Virus record (IMG/VR): IMGVR_UViG_3300006802_000489
Coordinates: 1-25,808 of that record
DNA length: 25,808 nucleotides
Origin: a virus
Strand: one strand, 5' to 3'
Under the pieces are notes generated by a model. The model was given only the letters and a program-made list of their open reading frames with translations. It was not told the DNA's origin and made no database searches. The position numbers and the translations under genes were made by a program. Positions within the stretch are counted from its first letter, which is position 1, and each line of letters begins with the position of its first letter. Shown here piece after piece: positions 14,211 through 21,587 of the stretch.

Positions 14211-15921
14211 ACGTACCTCCTTTTCCAGACAACTCACAGATGTCGTTCTCTTCAAACACAGTGCCTTTGTGTTTCATTGCTTCTTCGTATGGAACCTCTG
14301 TAATGGGTTGACCTCCTCTACTTCCGTCTGGGTAACATGTAAACCCACGGAGTCTAGGTGCATACCCAGCCAAGAGCCTAGCGAACGGCACAACTTTATC
14401 TTCGTTGTTAAGGGGCCTTCCCCATTCAGGGAGATTAATCGTTGACGAGATTGACATGTCAACGTAATCCTGTATGTCCGCCTGAAACCTGATTCGTCTT
14501 TCAGGGTCGGCAGCGAGGGTAGCGGCTGTTTCAATTTGACTCGGATCAATGCTGTACTCCTTTATCAATGTGTCTGCTGTTGCATCCACTACGTATTCGT
14601 AGTGCCACCTGTGTCCATCTTTGAGATAGCGTCGTTTATATGCCACAGCGAAAAGAGGCTCAATACCAGTTGTGGTAGAAGCAAGAATGCCAATAGACCC
14701 TGTAGGTGCGATGGCCCTATAAGCGACAGGACGACTAAGGAACAGCCTGTCACAGTGAGCATTCGCAGCAAACTCACTTGTTTCTTTATAAACCTGTAGC
14801 CATTCGCGTAAGGTGGGCGAAACAGCGTAGCGCTCTCCTCGTTTCAACAACCACTCATGTATCCCCATCAATCCTAGGCCCAGACGCCTGTTCTTTTCCC
14901 TGACTTCTCGGACTTTGGGGTAGGGTAGGTCTGCTCTGACGGTGCCACACACGAGGAACTGGGAAGCGAGTACCACCACGTCACGAAATTCCCGAAGGTC
15001 AGCAATGCCACCCATATTGATAGAACCAAGGTTGCAAACATCGCTGTCATCTTCAGAACAAACTTCAGTACAAGCATTGCGGAGTGTTTCATTTTCCTGT
15101 TTTCCGAAATTAAAGCTGAATCCCGGCTCGCCGGTCATCAAAGCCTGCCGTACATTTGCTACAAACATTTCAGGCAAGGTGTTCTTAAGAACAAATCCAT
15201 TCACCCCAACCTTTCCCCAATCGGCTGTTGCATCCAAGCTCTGCCGCAACCATGCGTTGTCATAGTTGAGGCTGATGTTGGTCATGTCCAACGGTGCAGG
15301 GAAATTGAAGTCGGTGTGTTTCACCTGCGCAAGCGTCTGCCCCGTGCTTCCAACAGGTTGAAGGTGCCAGTTTTTCGCAGTGAGGAACGCGGGCGTGTCT
15401 TCGTGTTGCCAGTTGAGGGACGCATAAATTGCGCTGCGTCTTGAACCACCTTGCATGACGTTTCGTCCCACTTCGTTGATGGTGTGCATGAGCGGGATCG
15501 GCCCACTAGCCTTACCACCAGTCCTACCAAGCAGCCTGCCAGCAGGACGTATCCGAGAATAATCAATTCCAATTCCTCCACCAGTCATTAAACAAGCCAT
15601 GGCCCTGTGTGTCAGGGCACTCCACTCTTCACGGGTATCCTCCTCAGCACGCAACAGGTAACAATTGTTGTATGCCTTGAAGGGTCTACCTGCATAGTAG
15701 AGATACCGTCCACCGGGAATAAACTTCATGCTTGCAATGTACTCGGTGAGTTGTTTACGCTCGTCCTCGCCCATTAGCGGGTGTTCTGTACCTCCTCTAG
15801 TACCACAGACATCATCGACAACACGATGGGCTAGGTTGTCCCAGCTATCCGCATCGCTTAGTGCATACTTCTGTCGGAATATGTTTCGTGCAAATGTGGT
15901 CTTGAAGCGTTCCCGTTCCAT
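14200..15921 (-). CDS. nrdJ: Adenosylcobalamin-dependent (class II) ribonucleotide reductase
   Basis: A 573-residue protein of the monomeric class II type, reducing ribonucleotides to deoxyribonucleotides for phage DNA synthesis. Visible features: FKAYNNCY with C87 and VCNLGSINM with C296 as the redox pair; RNACTE (281-286) with C284 as the thiyl-radical cysteine and E286 as the general base; MTGGGIGIDYSRIRP (112-126); IAPTGSIGILASTTTGIEP in the second half. No small (NrdB) subunit gene is seen, consistent with class II. The length is below that of Lactobacillus RTPR (739). The C-terminal cysteines are C562 and C571, a C-x8-C spacing wider than usual. It overlaps upstream (TAATG) and downstream genes. 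A palindrome copy (15181-15192) encodes VLKN. Confidence 0.88.
   Translation of the reverse strand: MERERFKTTFARNIFRQKYALSDADSWDNLAHRVVDDVCGTRGGTEHPLMGEDERKQLTEYIASMKFIPGGRYLYYAGRPFKAYNNCYLLRAEEDTREEWSALTHRAMACLMTGGGIGIDYSRIRPAGRLLGRTGGKASGPIPLMHTINEVGRNVMQGGSRRSAIYASLNWQHEDTPAFLTAKNWHLQPVGSTGQTLAQVKHTDFNFPAPLDMTNISLNYDNAWLRQSLDATADWGKVGVNGFVLKNTLPEMFVANVRQALMTGEPGFSFNFGKQENETLRNACTEVCSEDDSDVCNLGSINMGGIADLREFRDVVVLASQFLVCGTVRADLPYPKVREVREKNRRLGLGLMGIHEWLLKRGERYAVSPTLREWLQVYKETSEFAANAHCDRLFLSRPVAYRAIAPTGSIGILASTTTGIEPLFAVAYKRRYLKDGHRWHYEYVVDATADTLIKEYSIDPSQIETAATLAADPERRIRFQADIQDYVDMSISSTINLPEWGRPLNNEDKVVPFARLLAGYAPRLRGFTCYPDGSRGGQPITEVPYEEAMKHKGTVFEENDICELSGKGGTCGS
15181..15192. repeat. Dispersed 12-bp palindrome, copy 8 (TTAA centre)
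   Basis: GTTCTTAAGAAC in the ribonucleotide reductase gene, read on the minus strand as VLKN. Confidence 0.85.
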
Positions 15922-16175
15922 TACGGACGGGAGGCAGGTTCACCATTAACTTCAATAGCGGCTGTCACCGCACTTTGCAGCACCCCAATCAGCTCAAACC
16001 CTGCCAAGTCACGGGTGAAGCAATGGAGTGTGCCGTCTTTCACCAGCAGCAACACAATGTGTTCTGGCCGGATGTCCTCGACAAAAGCCTTGAGCTGTTC
16101 TGGATCAGACAGCTCCGGCTTTTTGAATGGCACCACTACGTTTGCGCGTGTATCCAAGACGCACCTTCCTTTCAC
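15921..16175 (-). CDS. Small phage protein, unknown function
   Basis: An 84-residue product if translation begins at GTG 16175. TTG 16157, with GGAAGG about six bases before it, is an alternative (78 residues). The C-terminus is well supported because the stop overlaps the reductase start (TAATG). Features are PFKKPELSDPEQLKAFVEDI, then a beta segment HIVLLLVKDGTLHCFTRDL, then a helix ELIGVLQSAVTAAIEVN. It resembles small phage proteins with an alpha-beta layout whose function is unknown. It overlaps the HNH gene by up to 71 bases in another frame, which makes the exact start uncertain. Confidence 0.6.
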   Translation of the reverse strand: MKGRCVLDTRANVVVPFKKPELSDPEQLKAFVEDIRPEHIVLLLVKDGTLHCFTRDLAGFELIGVLQSAVTAAIEVNGEPASRP

Positions 16176-16545
16176 GACTACTCTTTTCTTTGTGACACTT
16201 AGCTTTGCACAACACTTGCAGCTTCTTGGCTTCGCAGTAGAGGCGGTTGATGAACACGTCCCAGCTAACGAAACCCTTCTTCACATCCACTACAGGGTGG
16301 ATGTGATCTACCTGAATTTCTTTCAGAGGAAAGTCCAAGCCACAACCAGCACAACGATAATGCTGAGCAATGCGGCCTGTCTTGCCATTAACTCTCTTTT
16401 CCGTAGCCGCGTTCTTAAGAACTTTGAACTTGGGGGGCCACTTCCGGAAAGCAGCGCGAAGCGCCGATGTGACAAATGTTCTATATCGCCCCTCTGTCCA
16501 CGCGCCACCGTTTCTCAATGCACAACGGCAGTGCCCACAGTCCAC
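16105..16545 (-). CDS. HNH endonuclease
   Basis: An HNH nuclease of up to 146 residues. The signature includes YRCAGCG (a zinc-binding CxxC), QVDHIHPVVD with the catalytic DH pair, FINRLYC, and LQVLCKAKCHKEKS with the second zinc pair and terminal His. The N-terminal GRYRTFVTSALRAAFRKWPP is typical of phage-type free-standing HNH proteins. The start is uncertain: GTG 16545 is the longest, while TTG 16518 overlaps the zinc-ribbon stop (TTGA) and would remove a dubious first nine residues. It could be a packaging-associated nicking enzyme, a host-DNA nuclease or a homing enzyme; its place among replication genes does not decide. A palindrome copy (16411-16422) encodes VLKN. Confidence 0.82.
   Translation of the reverse strand: MDCGHCRCALRNGGAWTEGRYRTFVTSALRAAFRKWPPKFKVLKNAATEKRVNGKTGRIAQHYRCAGCGLDFPLKEIQVDHIHPVVDVKKGFVSWDVFINRLYCEAKKLQVLCKAKCHKEKSSRERKVRLGYTRKRSGAIQKAGAV
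16411..16422. repeat. Dispersed 12-bp palindrome, copy 9 (TTAA centre)
   Basis: GTTCTTAAGAAC in the HNH gene, read as VLKN. Confidence 0.85.
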
Positions 16546-16694
16546 ACAGGACGAGGCCCGCAGTAGCTACAGACGTGTACGAACGGTGCGAAGTAGCGCC
16601 CACAACCCGGACACAACCAACCCACACCAAAGAAGGGAGGGCGATCTGGAGGAGGTGGAGGGGGTGGCAACAATGGCGGTGTACACTCAATCAT
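16515..16694 (-). CDS. Proline-rich zinc-ribbon small protein
   Basis: A 59-residue protein from ATG 16694, whose start overlaps the stop of the 51-residue gene (ATGATTGA). It has a polyproline segment (PPLLPPPPPPPDRPP, residues 6-20), then a zinc ribbon: LCPGCGRYFAP, then HVCSYCG, i.e. CxxC-x11-CxxC. Such short ribbons are common phage adaptors for protein or nucleic-acid contacts. Polyproline in front suggests a flexible, exposed tether. The DNA is correspondingly C/G-rich. It overlaps the HNH gene by up to 31 bases. The target is unknown. Confidence 0.65.
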   Translation of the reverse strand: MIECTPPLLPPPPPPPDRPPFFGVGWLCPGCGRYFAPFVHVCSYCGPRPVWTVGTAVVH

Positions 16695-16842
16695 TGGCCA
16701 CCCCAAACTTCTCTTGGTGTTCCATAAGCTTGTCAGGAAACCTATCAAGCAAATCCTCAATGGTGATTTCCAACAAGCCTACAAGGTCTTCAGGATCAAC
16801 AACTTGTTCTGCTACTGTTTCACGTAGTTCTCTTAGACGCAT
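16687..16842 (-). CDS. 51-residue phage protein (helical, acidic)
   Basis: A short gene from ATG 16842, starting 23 bases inside the end of the phosphoesterase gene and ending eight bases into the zinc-ribbon gene. It reads as MRLRELRETVAEQ, then DPEDLVGLLEITIEDLLDRF, then PDKLMEHQEKFGVAND. The central LLEITIEDLLDRFPD is a recurring motif in small phage proteins of unknown function, and the product is predicted as two helices with an acidic surface. The exact fit in the overlap chain and the recognisable motif support it despite its length. No function is assigned. Confidence 0.65.
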   Translation of the reverse strand: MRLRELRETVAEQVVDPEDLVGLLEITIEDLLDRFPDKLMEHQEKFGVAND

Positions 16843-17599
16843 GGCCCGATTTCTTAGCTAAGTGATAGGTTTGCATCAGTTGGCGAAGCGATGTAGTTCT
16901 AAAATCAAAACGATTGGGGGAGTAGATGGATAAGTCCACCACACCTCTCCAGTAGTTGGTGAGGCTGCCCTTGGCATACTCATCCACGTGCTCAAAGAAA
17001 CACCCCACAGACAGTGCTTGGTTGAGGTGCGCTGCCCCATGCCGGTGCTCTGCTGCGTGGTCCAGTGTATGTGTATGACCAAACACCACGCTGTTGGCAA
17101 ATAGCTTGAGCGCCTTCTGTGCTACGTTGGGATTACCAACGGGCTTCCCATTCCCTGAAATAGGAATGTGTGTAAAGCTCACACCTGACAACGTGTACAC
17201 ATCCTTATAGGGCACCCACTTTATGTTGCGTTGCCTAAGTCGCAAATCAATAGGCAAACTCACCATGCCTAGAAACGTAGGGTCGGTTTCAAGGTAGCGA
17301 GACAACCTGTCTTCATGGTTGCCCTCGATGTACACCACTTGACAACGTTGTGTCCCATCAAAGCCCAGCAAATCAAGCGCTTTGTTACCCGCTGCCACCT
17401 CAAGGAGATAGCGCTTGTTCTCCATGGCTAGACGTTTGTTGCGATCCCACCCAGACAAACAATTGAGGGAAAGAAAGTCACCGATAAACAACACCACGTC
17501 AGGCTGCTCATCCCGTATCTTGTTGCCCAGCGCTTTGAAGCGTTCAAGAGACTGTGTTTCATCAATATGACAGTCACCTATCACCAGTACTCGTGTCAT
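16820..17599 (-). CDS. Calcineurin-like metallophosphoesterase
   Basis: A 259-residue protein from ATG 17599. An in-frame ATG at 17620 is possible, but starting at 17599 puts the first strand MTRVLVIGDCH directly at the N-terminus as is usual. The five metallophosphoesterase motifs are present: GDCH (D9, H11), FIGDF (D41), GNHED (N94, H95), FTHI (H144) and GHTH (H175, H177), so a two-metal site is complete. Phages use such enzymes as nucleases or for phosphate ester removal, and here it neighbours a Cas4-like nuclease, so DNA or nucleotide processing is plausible. The substrate is not known. It overlaps the nuclease gene by 26 bases. Confidence 0.87.
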   Translation of the reverse strand: MTRVLVIGDCHIDETQSLERFKALGNKIRDEQPDVVLFIGDFLSLNCLSGWDRNKRLAMENKRYLLEVAAGNKALDLLGFDGTQRCQVVYIEGNHEDRLSRYLETDPTFLGMVSLPIDLRLRQRNIKWVPYKDVYTLSGVSFTHIPISGNGKPVGNPNVAQKALKLFANSVVFGHTHTLDHAAEHRHGAAHLNQALSVGCFFEHVDEYAKGSLTNYWRGVVDLSIYSPNRFDFRTTSLRQLMQTYHLAKKSGHASKRTT

Positions 17600-18560
17600 T
17601 GAGAGGCGCTTCCTCGTCATCTTTTAAGAGATTGAGTGTTTTGTCTATCTCAAATACAGCTTCAATGCCTACGTTGTGTACAGGTGTCACCTCTGGAACC
17701 TTGGGAACCCGGTTCACTGTTCCTAGGAACATGGGTTTTGAGGAGTAGGCATACATTTTCAAGCCCTCTCCGTTGTTGGCGTCTCGCCAACAAAGCCATT
17801 TGTAGGAACAGTAAGAGCATTCCGTGCAAAGTTTTTTATTACCGCTGGTCCCTTCAGGTTCCAAATCAAATTCTCGCGGAGGCTCTTTCTGACTGTCTTG
17901 CAAGAGAGAAACTAGATGGCGTGTCCGTTCTAGGCCGTTGTACGGCCCTTGCTTGAACACGCCAATGTGTCCATTTTGCTTGTCTACGGCAACGAAAGCA
18001 GTGTCACTGTGTTTCGTACCCTGTACCAGCAAGCTTGCGCTATATGCTCCCAACTGCGCCCGGTATCCAAAGCTGTCGTTCTGATTGGTTAGACCTTCCT
18101 TAAACTTGGCATACCCGTAGGGGCTACAGCTTTTTACGTCCACAAGCACGTCGTCAATTATTGCGTCGATGCGGCCTGAAATCGTCCAGCCCTCAGTGAG
18201 CGGGAGCTTCGTGGGCATCTGGCAGTGGGTAACTGTGTGGCCTGCGGCTTGGGCTAGCATCAGCGTAGTTTCTTCCAGAATGTCCCCATACAAAAATTTA
18301 TACTTGGCGCTAGGAGGAAGAGCCTCTGCCAGTCTGGGATGGTGATAGCCATACCAAATCTGGCGCATACATGGCTTGCCAATCTCTGAGAAGTAGAGAG
18401 TTTTGGGGGCGCGTGTCTTGGTACGGGGCAGCAAACTTCGTGAAGTGGCTGTAGCTACCGCTACCGCATGTTTAGTTTGGAGCTCTTCGTCCAGCCCGGT
18501 GGGTAGCCCTTCCTTCAACAACTCATTTATGTCGTCCGCTAGTGTGTTTATTGACGCCAT
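17574..18560 (-). CDS. Cas4/RecB-like PD-(D/E)XK nuclease with Fe-S cluster
   Basis: A 328-residue protein. The nuclease core is visible: GDILEE (residues 92-97, E96 or E97), GRIDAIIDD with D132, VLVDVKS with D141 and K143, and RAQLGAY with Q169/Y173 (QxxxY). C64 (GKPCMRQIWY) together with C248, C251 and C257 in CTECSYCSYKWLCW reproduces the four-cysteine iron-sulphur site of Cas4/AddB proteins; C245 is an extra cysteine. The expected activity is DNA end resection or degradation, replacing the T7 gp6 exonuclease in this replication block. The C-terminal tail (about 270-328) is acidic and probably disordered. It overlaps both neighbours. No cas1/cas2 is near, so this is a replication/recombination nuclease rather than part of CRISPR adaptation. 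Confidence 0.85.
   Translation of the reverse strand: MASINTLADDINELLKEGLPTGLDEELQTKHAVAVATATSRSLLPRTKTRAPKTLYFSEIGKPCMRQIWYGYHHPRLAEALPPSAKYKFLYGDILEETTLMLAQAAGHTVTHCQMPTKLPLTEGWTISGRIDAIIDDVLVDVKSCSPYGYAKFKEGLTNQNDSFGYRAQLGAYSASLLVQGTKHSDTAFVAVDKQNGHIGVFKQGPYNGLERTRHLVSLLQDSQKEPPREFDLEPEGTSGNKKLCTECSYCSYKWLCWRDANNGEGLKMYAYSSKPMFLGTVNRVPKVPEVTPVHNVGIEAVFEIDKTLNLLKDDEEAPLNDTSTGDR
17719..17730. repeat. Dispersed 12-bp palindrome, copy 10 (CTAG centre)
   Basis: GTTCCTAGGAAC in the Cas4-like nuclease gene, read in the shifted phase as FLGT. Confidence 0.85.
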
Positions 18561-18859
18561 TGGTGTATGGGCCTTTCTTTTCCGTGGGTGTCACAGAGTG
18601 TGCGTAGCCAACCTCCGCCCCGAGTAACACCGGGGGCACCACATTCTTCACAGATGGTGTAGCTGGCATTCTCCGCCTTCTCTATTGCCTCTTGCAGCGC
18701 GGTGTTTCCACCGTGGATGTAGAGACGCAGACCTCCGAACTTTTCTTTAACTTGTTGTACCTTTGCCTTTTGTTCTTTTGCTAGTGCAAGGACAGGCTCA
18801 ATGAGGGTGTTCCAACCTGCCCCACACTCCTGTCCATACAGGGAGTAGGGGGTTTCCAT
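18548..18859 (-). CDS. Small phage protein with Cys/His zinc-binding motif
   Basis: A 103-residue protein from ATG 18859, which overlaps the upstream stop (TGATG). The first part is GWNTLIEPVLALAKEQ, followed by VQQVKEKFGGLRLYIHGG. The second part has a putative zinc knuckle, ICEECGAPG, then GGGWLRTLCDTHG (CxxC and CxxH). This layout (VKEKFG-LR-Y, then CEECGAPG-x-R-GGGWLRTLC) matches a conserved family of small phage/bacterial proteins without known function. Coupling with the SSB-like gene suggests a replication-associated role. Confidence 0.72.
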   Translation of the reverse strand: METPYSLYGQECGAGWNTLIEPVLALAKEQKAKVQQVKEKFGGLRLYIHGGNTALQEAIEKAENASYTICEECGAPGVTRGGGWLRTLCDTHGKERPIHQWRQ

Positions 18860-19395
18860 CACGAAGCCTTAGCTTGCTTTGCTTCGTCGGCTACTTCTTG
18901 TGCATCCAAGTCGCCAGCAGAGTAGGCTTCAAAACTGCGGGCCGTCTCGATAATGAGACTGGCCATTTTTTTGAGTTCTGTGGCTCCCGGTGCCTGTACA
19001 GGAATGAGTTCCAGCACTAACTCACGTGCGTTAGTGAGGGCGTTTTGCCGAATGATGGAACGCTGTCCATCCAACGGAGGGATTGGAAAAACACCCTTGC
19101 CACTGTTAGTGGTGGCGGAGGGTCGTGCAGGAGCAGAGACGCTAATGGATGGCACTGAAGCAACAATCATGGAAGGCGAGGCTTTCTTGTCAATAAACAC
19201 AGACTTCACTTCGTTGCCATAGGTGCCGGTTTCGTACTCGATGGTAACATCATCACCAACATTGGCCAGAGGTTTCTTAAATCCGGCGTTATACCAAACA
19301 CCATTCGCTTTGATGCTGTAGGTGGCTTTCTGTCCAAACTTGGTTGTCACCATCTTGGAACCGATTTGTTCTACTGTTGCGGATACGATATTCAT
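18859..19395 (-). CDS. Putative OB-fold single-stranded DNA-binding protein
   Basis: A 178-residue protein with AAGGAAG upstream of ATG 19395. Residues 1-70 are beta-rich (VSATVEQIGSKMVTTKF, YSIKANGVWYNAGF, VTIEYETGTYGNEVKSVFI), the pattern of a small OB fold. A Ser/Pro-rich linker (71-108) is followed by a helical part containing SIIRQNALTNARELVLEL and an acidic region DLDAQEVADEA. Location directly upstream of the nuclease group and downstream of the polymerase gene fits the phage single-stranded DNA-binding protein, which coordinates polymerase, helicase and nuclease. The call is inference from fold pattern and context; no diagnostic motif proves it. A 27-base gap to the polymerase gene is one of the few intergenic spaces. 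Confidence 0.6.
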   Translation of the reverse strand: MNIVSATVEQIGSKMVTTKFGQKATYSIKANGVWYNAGFKKPLANVGDDVTIEYETGTYGNEVKSVFIDKKASPSMIVASVPSISVSAPARPSATTNSGKGVFPIPPLDGQRSIIRQNALTNARELVLELIPVQAPGATELKKMASLIIETARSFEAYSAGDLDAQEVADEAKQAKAS

Positions 19396-19422
19396 TAAGC
19401 AGCTTCCTTTCTCAAAGGTAAT

Positions 19423-21375
19423 TCAAACTTCTGTTTGTTCGAGCCAGTTGGGGCCGTAGCTCAAGCCCACCTTCAGCGGTAGAGGAAAGTCCATCTTGAA
19501 GGTTTGTTTAATGTACTCCGGTGCGTTTTCCATCGTTGTTTGTATGGTGTGTAGCGCCTCTGCCAACACAGATTTGTGACAGTCGAACACCACTGAATCG
19601 TGTACGGTGTTAATGAGCAGGCACTTGTCTCTAAGTCGGGCATCGTTCTTAAGAACACGGTAGAGCCTGCCCAACACCAAAGGCACAATGTCGCCTGTAG
19701 CACCGCCTTGCACTAGGTAGTTTTTAGTTTCAGTGGAACTAAACTTTGTTTCCAGCACCCCGTCCCACGGACGCTTGTTCACGTACTCTTTGAAGTAGTA
19801 GCGTCGTCCACTCCACGAGGGAAGCACTGCTTCTCCAATAGGGAAGCCGTTTTCTGCCTTGCCGGAGTGAGTACGACTTGCCTGCACCTTCTTGTGTATC
19901 TCCTCGTGCCAGCGCTTCACTCCTTCATATCGGGTGTAAAACGTATCAATAAAACGTTTGGCGTCGGGAATAGAAATGTTCCCTTGCTCAGCTATACCGT
20001 TACGTCCTGCCCCGTACACCAGAGCAAAGGAACAACGCTTAAATCCTTTGCGTTCTTCAGGATGCATTTCTCTGCCATGCATGTCCTTGTACAGCGCGTT
20101 GTGTATGTCCACACCACCACGAATGTCCTCCAACAACTGTTTGTCTTTAGACAGCACAGCCAGCATTACCATCTCAAGCTGTTTGTAGTCGGCTTCAATG
20201 AGCACACCTTCGTCACCCCAACGGGATTTGAAAACCTTCTTGATGTTTCCGTTGGTGATGTTCTGCAAGTTGGGTTCACTACTACTAAGCCTTCCTGTCA
20301 CCGTGACACAGTGGTTGTAGTGGGGATGAATGTACCCATCTGGCATGATGAGTTTGTCCAATCCCTCGTAGTAGGTGGAGAGTTGTTTGGACAGCTCTCT
20401 GTACCTCACTACGTCTCCTATGAAAACAGAGGGGTGTGAGGCAATGAGTTGAGAAAGTACCTTGTCGTTAGTGAGAGGCTTTCCATCTATACCCATAGCA
20501 CCGTTGGGCACAGGAAGACAAAAGCCATTTATCTTAACATCCCTCACCATCTTTTTGGTTTTGGGTTTTCCATTCTTGTAAGTGCCGACAACTTCTGTGT
20601 ATTCTTGTTTCACTGTGCCACCGAATAGCAGGGTGGCCAGTTGTTTTGGGGCTGTTGGATCAAGGGTTCCGGGCGGAAGCGTGCTAGCTACAAGATCAGC
20701 TCTGCTTTGCAGCGTCGCCTTCAGTGCAGCTACAGCCCTACTAAGTGCGAAGGACGCCTTATCTAACAATGATTTGTTGATGTACAAACCATTGTGTTCC
20801 ATTTCGATGGTGGCTTGTCGCGCTTCCATCTGGGACAGAAGAAGTGGCAACATGCCTGACACTTCCGCTTCTTTCCATTGGGACAACATTACCGTGGCAG
20901 TGTTTTTCAAATCATTCTTAAGATACTCGGTGAGTATTTCAGGTGGTATCTCGTCCGCTCCCATTCCAGCAGCAAACATGTCACTTACACGGGAATCTTT
21001 AATGGTGCCGCCACGTTTTTTGGCGCAGAAATCCAAACTCGGAAAACGCTCTTGTTGAGCACACAACAAATACTCAGCAAGCTGTGTGTCCCAAATGGAG
21101 TGCTTGTGTAGCGGCGCGTTCTTAAAGAACGCACCTCCTTTCAAGAGGTGGTGAATGTCGAATGCGATGTTGTGCCCAATAAGCGTGTGGGCGAAGTCTA
21201 TCGTGGTACTATCGGATGTCACAGCTTCCTGCCAACCACTGAGTGTGCGGTAGCCCAACTTAACCACCTTGTTCTCAGGCCAAAAGGGGTTTGCCTTGTT
21301 GTTCCCTACCGGACATTTCATTGTTGTTTCTACGTCAATAACAAAGGGTTCTCCTACATTGTCTTTGTTGAGCAC
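19423..21375 (-). CDS. polA-like: Family A DNA polymerase with 3'-5' exonuclease
   Basis: A 650-residue replicative polymerase starting at GTG 21375. Exonuclease motifs are intact: DVET (D14, E16), GHNIAFD (D73) and YLKND (Y151, D155), so proofreading is expected. Polymerase motifs: GRLSSSEPNLQNI (361-373); motif A EADYKQLE with D396; motif B RKGFKRCSFALVYG (442-455) with K446; motif C VHDS with D593. The residue matching Phe762 of E. coli Pol I is Phe450. There is no 5'-3' exonuclease domain. The length is close to T7 gp5 (704). It overlaps the upstream 77-residue gene by 22 bases. Palindrome copies lie at 19645 (VLKN) and, with one extra base, at 21118 (AFFKN). Confidence 0.93.
   Translation of the reverse strand: MLNKDNVGEPFVIDVETTMKCPVGNNKANPFWPENKVVKLGYRTLSGWQEAVTSDSTTIDFAHTLIGHNIAFDIHHLLKGGAFFKNAPLHKHSIWDTQLAEYLLCAQQERFPSLDFCAKKRGGTIKDSRVSDMFAAGMGADEIPPEILTEYLKNDLKNTATVMLSQWKEAEVSGMLPLLLSQMEARQATIEMEHNGLYINKSLLDKASFALSRAVAALKATLQSRADLVASTLPPGTLDPTAPKQLATLLFGGTVKQEYTEVVGTYKNGKPKTKKMVRDVKINGFCLPVPNGAMGIDGKPLTNDKVLSQLIASHPSVFIGDVVRYRELSKQLSTYYEGLDKLIMPDGYIHPHYNHCVTVTGRLSSSEPNLQNITNGNIKKVFKSRWGDEGVLIEADYKQLEMVMLAVLSKDKQLLEDIRGGVDIHNALYKDMHGREMHPEERKGFKRCSFALVYGAGRNGIAEQGNISIPDAKRFIDTFYTRYEGVKRWHEEIHKKVQASRTHSGKAENGFPIGEAVLPSWSGRRYYFKEYVNKRPWDGVLETKFSSTETKNYLVQGGATGDIVPLVLGRLYRVLKNDARLRDKCLLINTVHDSVVFDCHKSVLAEALHTIQTTMENAPEYIKQTFKMDFPLPLKVGLSYGPNWLEQTEV
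19645..19656. repeat. Dispersed 12-bp palindrome, copy 11 (TTAA centre)
   Basis: GTTCTTAAGAAC near the 3' end of the polymerase gene, read as VLKN. Confidence 0.85.
21118..21130. repeat. Imperfect palindrome copy (one extra base)
   Basis: GTTCTTAAAGAAC in the 5' part of the polymerase gene: the consensus with one extra A in the centre, read as FFKN. Confidence 0.5.
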
Positions 21376-21587
21376 GATTCACTCGCTTCTCGAAATATCT
21401 TGAGTAGATTTCCAACCACCTCAAACCGTTCGCTGTTCAGGTCCAATGCCTTTCTGCGTGTGTGGTGTAGGATAAACCCAGTAGATAAGGACAACCACAG
21501 ATTGTCGTCTCTATGTTCTAGATTTGCCGAACGTATAGCAACGAACGGCTCACCCTCTACCATCACAATGTCACCGGGTTCCTTCAT
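21354..21587 (-). CDS. 77-residue phage protein between helicase and polymerase
   Basis: The start ATG 21587 lies inside the last codons of the helicase gene, with GAGGT about eight bases upstream, and the end overlaps the polymerase gene. The N-terminal half is beta-like (MKEPGDIVMVEGEPFVAIR) and the second half is a charged helix (RKALDLNSERFEVVGNLLKIF). It may be an accessory replication factor, judging only from location. No family is recognised. Confidence 0.62.
   Translation of the reverse strand: MKEPGDIVMVEGEPFVAIRSANLEHRDDNLWLSLSTGFILHHTRRKALDLNSERFEVVGNLLKIFREASESCSTKTM

Noticed and set aside
16634-16667. G-rich run on the plus strand as a possible G-quadruplex
   Set aside because: It is explained by Pro and Gly codons of the zinc-ribbon gene on the other strand, and the G runs are mostly only two bases long.
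17574-18560. Cas4-like nuclease as part of a CRISPR system
   Set aside because: No repeat-spacer array or cas1/cas2 gene is present; the setting is a phage replication operon.
19867-20439. 190-codon plus-strand frame opposite the polymerase gene
   Set aside because: It lies fully antisense to an intact polymerase with all motifs; the translation has no domain features.
20915-20926. ATTCTTAAGATA as another palindrome copy
   Set aside because: Only the central core matches; both outer arms are changed, so it was not counted.
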